Below, piece by piece: positions 33,841 through 40,461 of a stretch of DNA of 42,435 nt. The notes below the pieces were generated by a model. That model was not told the origin of the DNA, ran no database searches, and saw only the letters and a program-made list of their open reading frames with translations. A program made the translations under genes and the position numbers. Each line of letters starts with the position of its first letter. Position 1 is the first letter of the stretch. This DNA is from Oscillospiraceae bacterium (GTDB taxonomy: Bacteria > Bacillota > Clostridia > Oscillospirales > CAG-272), in NCBI GenBank assembly GCA_015064735.1, contig SVRP01000006.1, positions 102,037 through 144,471 on the forward strand, in the 5' to 3' direction.

Positions 33841-36057
33841 ATGAGTTTTGACAATAACAACTACAGCTTCAGAAATCAAGAATACGGGGTAACCGATAGG
33901 CTTTTTCCCACCCCGAATGCTGTCGGAGTTGAAGGCTGTACCGTAACAGAGGATTGGGAAATTGTTCTACCTGCATCCTCATCCCGTCTTGTTGATTATT
34001 ATTCTCATGACCTCCTTCGCTTTTTATCACGCGGATTTGGTCTTTGTCCGCGTCTGAGGTTTACCGATCAATTCCAAGACTCTGTGAAAGATCCGTACCA
34101 CAAAATTCTTTTGCTTACCGAGGCCGATATGTCAACAGCCCGTATCGAATCCGAGGAGCCCGGGGCATTTCACATCACCGTAACAAAGGATTACGTTCTT
34201 ATTATAGGAAAGAGTGAACGCGGTACGGCACAGGGAGTCTATTACATAGAGGACCGTATGCGTCTTTTTGGAAAACCCTTGATACGCATTGAGGACCTTG
34301 AGCATGCGCCCCTGTTTTCTCCGAGAATGACGCACTCAGGCTTTGAGCTTGATACCTTTTCCGACTCTTTTTTGGAAGCATGCGCTCATGCGGGTATGGA
34401 TTCCATTATCGTTTTTTCAGGCAATCCGGATACTAATTTTCACGGTTTTCCCGATCCCAACGCGCTATGGCCGGGAACAGGTAGAGCATATTGCGACTTT
34501 AATCATTTGATCTGGCGAGCAGAAGGATACGGTCTGGACGTTTATATCTACAGCAACTTTATATGTGATGTTCATCCCGATGATCCCGGTGCGCGTGAAT
34601 ATTACGAAAAAAGCTTTGGCACGCTTTTCAAAAAATGTCCCAAGCTAAAGGGGATTATTTTTGTCGGAGAGAGCTTTGAATTTCCGTCCAAGGATCCCCA
34701 TACCTCGGGAATTCGCCATCAACTAAAGCCCAAAAGCGATCCTCGCCCATCTCCCGGGTGGTATCCCTGTGAGGATTACCCACAGATGGTTACAATGGTA
34801 AAGGACATCATTCGCGCGTACAATCCTACCGCGGATCTCGTGTTTTGGTCGTATAACTGGGGATGGGCGCCAAAAGAAGCTCGTCTTTCGTTGATTGAAA
34901 AGCTCCCACGTGATATTTCGCTACTGATAACCTTTGAAATGTGGGAATACCTCACGGATGATAACGGTCAGACGTATAGGATCGCGGATTATTCTCTTTC
35001 CTTCCCCGGTCCGTCGCGGGTCTTTATGGACGAGGCGAAAAAGGCAAAAGAACTGGGATTCCGTCTGTATGCCATGGGTAACACGGGTGGCAGAACGTGG
35101 GACATTGGTTCCGCACCGTATCTCCCGACGCCTCAACAGTGGCAGAAGCGATATGAAGCCTTGTGTGAAGCAAAAAGCATCTACGGACTCTGCGGTTTGA
35201 TGGAAAATCACCACTACGGTTGGATGCCGTCGTTTCTTGATCTGTTTGCAAAAAATGCCTTTACGAGCAATTCTGTGCCGAACGCGGAAATGCTGACAGC
35301 AATTGCCAAACGTGATTTTGGGAAATCATACCAAACGGTTCTTTCGGCGTGGAAGGAGTTCAGCATCGGTATATCAGAGGTGGTTGCTTGCAATCTGGAC
35401 CAGTACGGACCGTATCGAAGCGGTCCTACCTATCCTTTGACCTTTCTGCAAACCGAAAAGGATTTGCATATCCCCTTTGTAGAATGGGCATGGCATCCGC
35501 GTGGAGGTATTTGGAAACCGATTTATCCGGACACGGTTTTTGACAACGTTGATGATAGCTTAATGCGACTTCGTCATGTTTCCTCCGTCACAGAGCATTT
35601 TCGGATAGGTGTTGAGCGAATGGAAGCGGTAGCCAATGAGCTTAGCTTTTCCCATGGCAGTGAACAGTCTCGTCAAATCGCTGTCGCAAGATATATTTAT
35701 TGCTCCTATCTTACCGCCAAGCACGTTATGCTCTGGAATATTGCAAAGCGACTCCTGTTTTTCAAGAGGGAAAATCGCTTCTCCTCCCGCATCGACGAGC
35801 TACTTTCGGCAATTTCCGCAGAGATGTATACTGAAGAGCATTTGGCAGCCTGCATGAGAGCAATCGCGGAAGCGGAAAAGGAAAACGTAGCCGTAGCGCT
35901 TGACTGCTGGCAAGAGGATAGTCGGCTCGGCTTCGAGGCATCTATGGAATACGTTTTTGACAGTGAGTTTGCAAGCTGGAAGCTAAAGGAAATTGACGTA
36001 TCCTTAAAACAGCTTGACGAATATCTTTCATCAAATTCTACTAATCCGCTTAAATAA
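33841..36057 (+). CDS. Putative glycoside hydrolase with GH20/GH67-type N-terminal domain
   Basis: This is a 738-residue cytoplasmic protein; GGAGG precedes the ATG. Residues 35-150 form the alpha/beta domain common before GH20, GH67 and GH84 barrels, recognised by GAFHITVTKDYVLIIGKSE and GTAQGVYYIEDRM. Residues about 165-500 look like a TIM barrel with GMDSIIVFSGNPD, YGLDVYIYSNF, LKGIIFVGESFEF, DLVFWSYNWGW and GLCGLMENHHYGW. Glu in VGESFEF and in GLMENHH are possible catalytic residues (inference). The C-terminal 200 residues are helical. The layout fits alpha-glucuronidase- or hexosaminidase-like enzymes, but I cannot name a family. It stands alone under a perfect promoter. Confidence 0.65.
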   Translation: MSFDNNNYSFRNQEYGVTDRLFPTPNAVGVEGCTVTEDWEIVLPASSSRLVDYYSHDLLRFLSRGFGLCPRLRFTDQFQDSVKDPYHKILLLTEADMSTARIESEEPGAFHITVTKDYVLIIGKSERGTAQGVYYIEDRMRLFGKPLIRIEDLEHAPLFSPRMTHSGFELDTFSDSFLEACAHAGMDSIIVFSGNPDTNFHGFPDPNALWPGTGRAYCDFNHLIWRAEGYGLDVYIYSNFICDVHPDDPGAREYYEKSFGTLFKKCPKLKGIIFVGESFEFPSKDPHTSGIRHQLKPKSDPRPSPGWYPCEDYPQMVTMVKDIIRAYNPTADLVFWSYNWGWAPKEARLSLIEKLPRDISLLITFEMWEYLTDDNGQTYRIADYSLSFPGPSRVFMDEAKKAKELGFRLYAMGNTGGRTWDIGSAPYLPTPQQWQKRYEALCEAKSIYGLCGLMENHHYGWMPSFLDLFAKNAFTSNSVPNAEMLTAIAKRDFGKSYQTVLSAWKEFSIGISEVVACNLDQYGPYRSGPTYPLTFLQTEKDLHIPFVEWAWHPRGGIWKPIYPDTVFDNVDDSLMRLRHVSSVTEHFRIGVERMEAVANELSFSHGSEQSRQIAVARYIYCSYLTAKHVMLWNIAKRLLFFKRENRFSSRIDELLSAISAEMYTEEHLAACMRAIAEAEKENVAVALDCWQEDSRLGFEASMEYVFDSEFASWKLKEIDVSLKQLDEYLSSNSTNPLK

Positions 36058-36241
36058 AAAATATCGGACACACAGTCACGCAATTTGCAAAAACGGTGTG
36101 TCCGATTTTTTCTTTAAATATTTAAATATCTATAACGGCATCGCCGTCCTTGGTAACTATATGCTGCTGATGACCGATCTCTGCCATCCATTTTCTCGTT
36201 TCGGCAACACTTGCTTCCCCGCCAAGATAGCGCGCGCCGTC
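36057..36241. repeat. 185-bp direct repeat, copy 1
   Basis: Identical to 39382-39566 except at one base (36084 T, 39409 A), in the same orientation. It covers a GGACACA-family terminator and the last 39 codons plus stop of the minus-strand gene at its right side. Confidence 0.95.
36063..36111. terminator. Terminator hairpin of the GGACACA family, copy in repeat 1
   Basis: Perfect 11-bp stem (36063-36073 with 36096-36106), 22-base loop, T-run. It ends the 738-residue gene and probably the converging fragment. Confidence 0.88.
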
Positions 36242-36601
36242 GATATATTTGCACTGAGGGAGCTTTTCGCGTATGCCTCTTGATTCGCCCGCAACAAAAT
36301 CTTCATTTGCGTAATACTTTTCAAGATTAAGTGTTACACCGTTATTAAAGGTCACCGCAGCGTCGGGATTTCCCTTTTTCACAGCTCTGTAATAATGTGA
36401 AAGAAGCTCATCGGTATAACCGAATCGCTCTACACGGTGAGATGCCGGGGCTCCGTAACAACCGTCTATCCACCATGCCTTCACCTTATCCCCGTAGCGC
36501 ACCGCATATTCCTCCAATACGGCAGCCCATTTTTTTCGATACATCCAATCGGTTCTTTCAAGCCCATTCATACCAATCTTCTCCTCGTCTTTCTTGATCA
36601 T
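36122..36601 (-). pseudogene. Chimeric fragment: fucosidase-like piece fused to the tail of an MBL-fold gene
   Basis: This is a 159-codon frame. Residues 1-120 resemble the middle of fucosidase-like (GH29-type) enzymes: KWAAVLEEYAVRYGDKVKAW followed by WIDGCYG, then NPDAAVTFNNGV and EDFVAGESR. The catalytic Asp would be in WIDG. Starting at the Asp of CKYIDGARYLGG, the last 39 residues and stop are identical to the C-terminus of the metallo-beta-lactamase-fold protein at 39447, because the frame runs into the 185-bp repeat. The 5' end is also short: most GH29 enzymes have over 400 residues. The likeliest start is ATG 36571 (GAGGAG nine bases upstream) or 36601. Product probably non-functional, but the frame is open and 18 bases behind the GH39-like gene. 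Confidence 0.75.
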
Positions 36602-36619
36602 TATAGCGCGTCTGCCGTC

Positions 36620-37972
36620 TCAAAACTCAAGATAAATAACTGTATCGTTGTCAATTTTATCTGTATTGAAGGCTATAGACATAAGATGCTTCTGATCGAT
36701 CTTATATACGTGTGCATCACTCAGATCCACACCCTCAAAAGTCAGCTCCTGCGTTTTTCCCGTTTGATTGACAAGCATTACGGCATTTTTCCTTCCGTTA
36801 CTTGCGGCAACGGCATAAAAGCCCTTATCCTCACATTCGACACAAGACTCCACCTGTGTGCCGAGGGCATAAAGCTTGCCGAAGGCGGCAAAGGAATAAT
36901 ACGTAGAAACAGGCTCATAGGTCAGGGGCGCAAAGAATCCGCCGTACACCGAAGCTACAAGACGCGTATCGTAATAGCAAAGCATATCGGCATGCGAATT
37001 TTGCATGGAAAGCATCATAGCCGCAACAGATGCCGACGCAAAGGAGGTGCCGTGATATATTCCGCCTCTGCAAGCATTGTTCCACTCGTTAAGGTGTGTT
37101 TCAAGCTCCCCGTAGCCGTATTCGGACAGCTTTCTGTGAATAAATTCATCAAGCAGACGGGTGTTTTCGGTGTTGAAATAGCTGTGCCATGAGAAGAAAT
37201 CTATGGGAGGCTTATGCTCCTTGAGGTATTCAAGAAAACCTATAAAGAATTTTGCGCGATAGGTATATCTGTCGTAATTTTCGTCAACCGTCCAAGCCTC
37301 GCAGTCCACGCCGTACTCCTCGGGATGATAGAAAATAGCGCCGATACCGCAGCAGCCGTAGCCGCCGACCTTGATGCTGTCGCCAAAGCAAGACTTCAAG
37401 TGCTTGGCTGTCACATCGTAAAGTTTGTAAAACTCCTCGGGGGTGCCTGTCCACATCTGATTTGTCTCGGGCGCGGGAGAATTGTCCGGCTCGTTCCAAA
37501 TCTCCCAATATTCGATACCGTAGGTATATCCGTCAGCCCATCCCTCGTTGTAGTGGCGTATGATATGCTCACAGATACGCGCCCATTTTGAAAAATCCTT
37601 CGGAGGGTCTATTCTGTACGCCTTTATGTTGCATTGATTTTCTATCGTAACACCGAGGCGAAAAATCGGCTTTACGTTGTAGGAATACATAGCCTCAATA
37701 AGCACGTCCGTAAATGCAAAATCGTAGGATGCGGGATCGGTTTCGTCCGCATCGAAATTGCGAAAAATGTTAGGAATATCGACAAATCGGCTTCCGCCGA
37801 AGACTCCGTTTACGTCATGGAGACGGGAATACGGAATATTGGCGTTTTTAAGATGTCCGATATGCGAAAAATCAAATCCGAGAGATCCACCCGCAAACGG
37901 TGGCTGCCCTACCGCGTGCATCGGTTTTATGGATCCTATTTTTTTGTTCTGATCAATTTTTACGGTTGCCAT
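36620..37972 (-). CDS. GH39-like glycoside hydrolase (beta-xylosidase type)
   Basis: This is a 450-residue cytoplasmic enzyme with AAAGGAG before ATG 37972. The clan GH-A barrel carries YWEIWNEPD, with Glu161 as acid/base, and ETHLNEWN, with Glu296 as the likely nucleophile, the spacing expected of GH39 beta-xylosidase/iduronidase-type enzymes. The N-terminal IPYSRLHDVNG and the C-terminal beta-sandwich with KNAVMLVNQTGKTQELTFEG also fit. A paralog with a similar C-terminus runs off the right edge of the window. It probably cleaves beta-xylosides or a related sugar from imported oligosaccharides. It has its own promoter (38021-38049) and reads into the chimeric fragment. Confidence 0.85.
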   Translation of the reverse strand: MATVKIDQNKKIGSIKPMHAVGQPPFAGGSLGFDFSHIGHLKNANIPYSRLHDVNGVFGGSRFVDIPNIFRNFDADETDPASYDFAFTDVLIEAMYSYNVKPIFRLGVTIENQCNIKAYRIDPPKDFSKWARICEHIIRHYNEGWADGYTYGIEYWEIWNEPDNSPAPETNQMWTGTPEEFYKLYDVTAKHLKSCFGDSIKVGGYGCCGIGAIFYHPEEYGVDCEAWTVDENYDRYTYRAKFFIGFLEYLKEHKPPIDFFSWHSYFNTENTRLLDEFIHRKLSEYGYGELETHLNEWNNACRGGIYHGTSFASASVAAMMLSMQNSHADMLCYYDTRLVASVYGGFFAPLTYEPVSTYYSFAAFGKLYALGTQVESCVECEDKGFYAVAASNGRKNAVMLVNQTGKTQELTFEGVDLSDAHVYKIDQKHLMSIAFNTDKIDNDTVIYLEF

Positions 37973-38020
37973 TTTCTTGCTCCTTTATTTTTTGATACTT
38001 TAATGATGCCATACAGTAAT

Positions 38021-38049
38021 ATTATAGAACAAATTTTTTTTTAATTCAA
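38021..38049 (-). promoter_or_regulatory. Promoter of the GH39-like gene
   Basis: Minus-strand TTGAAT (38049-38044), 17 bases, TATAAT (38026-38021), about 50 bases before ATG 37972. Confidence 0.65.
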
Positions 38050-38199
38050 GTCAAAACTTCTCATTTTTGTGTCATTTTTTTACTTGTACGCAATATCTGA
38101 TGACCTGCCGTTTTTTTGCCCTCCCGATACTGCTGTGTTCGGGAAAACAGCGAATTTTTGCAAAAAAAGAAATGACGTGAGGTTTAAAAATTTGCATTT

Positions 38200-38234
38200 T
38201 TGTAACATCTTTGTAACACTGTAAATGCTATAAT
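38200..38234 (+). promoter_or_regulatory. WalR-type box and -10 element of the amidase gene
   Basis: TGTAAC (38201-38206), five bases, TGTAAC (38212-38217) exactly fits the WalR/YycF consensus TGTWAH-N5-TGTWAH. TATAAT follows at 38229-38234, 11 bases further, and no -35 hexamer is present at the right spacing, as in promoters needing an OmpR-type activator. The rest of 37973-38325 holds the divergent GH39 promoter, a pseudoknot-like sequence (38122-38151) and an A/T-rich spacer. Confidence 0.7.
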
Positions 38235-38325
38235 AATGACGTAACGAAAAAAGCAAGATCAGGGTCATTGCGGTGATCGAAGATCCCGTTTCAAATCTCA
38301 CGTTCTACGCAAAAGAGAGGATATT

Positions 38326-39369
38326 ATGAAAAAGCAAGGAAATAAACTTTTTAAGAAACAGGCAAAGCGTTCTCAAGGAGCAAGCGTACGCTTGCGTACG
38401 GTTTGCGCCATATTGGGAGCTCTTGCGGTTCTTTTCTCTTTCGTCGGTTGTACCTCATACGCAACCTCCGAGGAAATGTCCGTCCTGAAAAACGACAACG
38501 AAGCATACGCGAAGAAGGTGGAACAGCTTAAGGGAGTTATCGGCGACGCTGAGAAAGAGATCGACGCCCTCAAGGAAAATAATACTGCCTCGCAGAATGA
38601 GATCAATACACTCAAGGGCAACAACACAGCCGCGCAGAATGAGATATCTTCTCTTAAGGCAACCAACGAAGCCATGCGTCAGGAGCTGGAGTCCTTAAAG
38701 AGCGATAAAGAGACAGCAATGCAGGAAATCGAAAAGCTCAAGGAAAAATTCGATCAGCTTGAAAATCTTCCCGATTTAGATGATCCTACCCAAAAAATCA
38801 AAATATACATAGACCAAGGACACAATCCCACGTCCTATCACAATGCGGGCGCAACGGGAAACGGTCTGTATGAGCAAAATCTTACCTTCATAATCGGTAA
38901 GCTTCTGGCTCAGCTTTTGAATGAGGACGGCAGATTTGAGGTATGCCTTTCCAGACCTACGTCAAATACCGTTTTGGGCACCGACGGAGATTCCAGTCTT
39001 GACGCCCGTGTGCAGGGCGCAAAGGACTTTGGCGCGGATTATTTTATAAGTCTGCATACGAACGCATATGAAAGCGAAACCGCTAACGGTATTGAGGTAT
39101 ACGTAGCGGAGGAAAACAGTGTTTCGTACGAGTTCGGAAGTAAGTTGCTTGAGGGTATGATCGCCTCCACGGGACTTTATAACCGAGGCATGAAATTAGG
39201 TCCCAAGCTGCGCGTGCTGAAGGATGCTACGATGCCCGCGGCGCTTCTCGAAATGGGATTTATTACGAACGTTCAGGATTCAACTATGCTTTCGCATCAG
39301 CCCTATTGGTTTGCGGATGGAATATACAACGGAATCCTTTCGTATTTCGATCTTGATCCTGTACAGTAA
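38326..39369 (+). CDS. N-acetylmuramoyl-L-alanine amidase lipoprotein with coiled coil
   Basis: This is a 347-residue protein with AGAGAGG before the ATG. A long basic N-terminus precedes a hydrophobic segment (24-41) ending in FVGC, so Cys42 may be lipid-modified. Residues 47-150 are a coiled coil; from 78 to 147 it consists of five 14-residue repeats, each starting E-(I/L) with LK at positions 5-6. The C-terminal Amidase_3 domain (158-347) has the zinc ligands His166 (DQGHNP), Glu183 (YEQNLTF) and His244 (SLHTNA) and catalytic Glu309 (ALLEMGF). It cleaves the bond between MurNAc and L-Ala in peptidoglycan. It is anchored on the outer membrane face and held away by the coil, probably under WalR control. 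Confidence 0.92.
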   Translation: MKKQGNKLFKKQAKRSQGASVRLRTVCAILGALAVLFSFVGCTSYATSEEMSVLKNDNEAYAKKVEQLKGVIGDAEKEIDALKENNTASQNEINTLKGNNTAAQNEISSLKATNEAMRQELESLKSDKETAMQEIEKLKEKFDQLENLPDLDDPTQKIKIYIDQGHNPTSYHNAGATGNGLYEQNLTFIIGKLLAQLLNEDGRFEVCLSRPTSNTVLGTDGDSSLDARVQGAKDFGADYFISLHTNAYESETANGIEVYVAEENSVSYEFGSKLLEGMIASTGLYNRGMKLGPKLRVLKDATMPAALLEMGFITNVQDSTMLSHQPYWFADGIYNGILSYFDLDPVQ

Positions 39370-39381
39370 TTACGGCTTTAT

Positions 39382-39566
39382 AAAAATATCGGACACACAG
39401 TCACGCAAATTGCAAAAACGGTGTGTCCGATTTTTTCTTTAAATATTTAAATATCTATAACGGCATCGCCGTCCTTGGTAACTATATGCTGCTGATGACC
39501 GATCTCTGCCATCCATTTTCTCGTTTCGGCAACACTTGCTTCCCCGCCAAGATAGCGCGCGCCGTC
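39382..39566. repeat. 185-bp direct repeat, copy 2
   Basis: Matches 36057-36241 with one mismatch. Here the protein tail fits its gene (MBL-fold protein), so this is probably the source copy. Confidence 0.95.
39388..39437. terminator. Terminator hairpin of the GGACACA family, copy in repeat 2
   Basis: Perfect 11-bp stem (39388-39398 with 39421-39431) with T-run. It ends the amidase gene and the converging MBL-fold gene. Confidence 0.88.
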
Positions 39567-40271
39567 ATGCTCCTGCCAAAGCCAGGACGCCGCGCACCAA
39601 ATACATACGTTGGGGTCGATCGCCTCGTACACCTCTCTGCGCACACCCACGTGCCCGTGATGTGCCATTTGAACGATGTCCGATTGCAGACCGTCGCCGT
39701 AATCCGAAAGAAGCTCCTCTCCCGCCTCTGCCTCCGCATCCGCCAAAAAGAGAACGTTTCTCTTCTTTCCCGTTACCTTGAACACGAGAGACGCATTGTT
39801 TGCGTAATGACGTGTATATTTTTCGTTCTTCGAGAAAAGTATATCGAAAATAAGTCCGTCTATCTCAAAGCGGTCGCCCTTGACGGGTATTACGTGGGTC
39901 TTTCCGCTCCTTTCAATATAGGAGTCGAAGGTCTCTACCACTCTTGCGTAATGATCTCCGTATTTCTCGGGATCTACGGCTCTGAAGAATTCCGGGGTAT
40001 GGAAATTATAGTAGAAGCTCTCAACACGGTCGAGAAATGGGTCGCCCGAAAGTATCATTTCCTTAAGACCGCTGACGTGATCGCAGTCGGTGTGTGTAAG
40101 TATCCACGCCGCCACTTCTCTGTCACCTACGTGAGCCTTCAGATTGTCCATCTCGGTGTACTCGCCGCCGTCAATTATAATAGCTCTGTTCTCCGAGGTT
40201 ATTATAACGAAGCCCATCGCAAAGGGGCAGAATTCTGTGAGAATATGCAATTCAGCTTTTCCATATACCAT
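39447..40271 (-). CDS. Metallo-beta-lactamase-fold hydrolase
   Basis: This is a 274-residue cytoplasmic protein. The metal site motif is LTHTDCDHVSG: H60-x-D62-x-D64-H65, in which the second His of the usual HxHxDH is Asp. Further ligand candidates are Asp in VLFLADAEAE near 177 and the MAHHGHVG histidines near 207. This layout (NASLVFKVTGKKRNVLFLADAE, then HHGH) is that of ComEC-related MBL proteins, which act on nucleic acids or other phosphoesters. The C-terminal TRKWMAEIGHQQHIVTKDG is typical of the family. AGGAGAGGG precedes the ATG and a perfect promoter lies at 40339-40367. Substrate unknown. Confidence 0.85.
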   Translation of the reverse strand: MVYGKAELHILTEFCPFAMGFVIITSENRAIIIDGGEYTEMDNLKAHVGDREVAAWILTHTDCDHVSGLKEMILSGDPFLDRVESFYYNFHTPEFFRAVDPEKYGDHYARVVETFDSYIERSGKTHVIPVKGDRFEIDGLIFDILFSKNEKYTRHYANNASLVFKVTGKKRNVLFLADAEAEAGEELLSDYGDGLQSDIVQMAHHGHVGVRREVYEAIDPNVCIWCAASWLWQEHDGARYLGGEASVAETRKWMAEIGHQQHIVTKDGDAVIDI

Positions 40272-40338
40272 TTTAGCCCTCTCCTTACGTTGATGATTTT
40301 AGCGGTATATTTTACGTAGAGAATACCTCTCTTTTTTG

Positions 40339-40367
40339 ATTATACCACCGCTCGCATGCACTGTCAA
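40339..40367 (-). promoter_or_regulatory. Perfect consensus promoter of the MBL-fold gene
   Basis: Minus-strand TTGACA (40367-40362), 17 bases, TATAAT (40344-40339), about 68 bases before ATG 40271. Confidence 0.85.
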
Positions 40368-40377
40368 TAAAAAACGA

Positions 40378-40435
40378 AAAATCAGACACATCCTACGAGC
40401 TTTGCCTACATAGACGCGTCTGATTTTTTATTTTT
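40378..40435 (-). terminator. Terminator of the GH13 gene (GGACACA-like family)
   Basis: 12-bp stem, fully paired only on the minus-strand RNA thanks to two G-U pairs (about 40379-40390 with 40417-40428), followed by T-run in that direction. Confidence 0.75.
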
Positions 40436-40461
40436 GATCTTGCCTCTTATTAAATAACCGC

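Noticed and set aside
36057-39566. Possible insertion sequence bounded by the 185-bp direct repeats
   Set aside because: No transposase, no terminal inverted repeats and no target duplication seen; ordinary duplication or recombination explains it better.
21961-40435. Recurring GGACACA segments as a CRISPR-like array
   Set aside because: The copies are kilobases apart, palindromic, at gene ends, and no cas genes are present.
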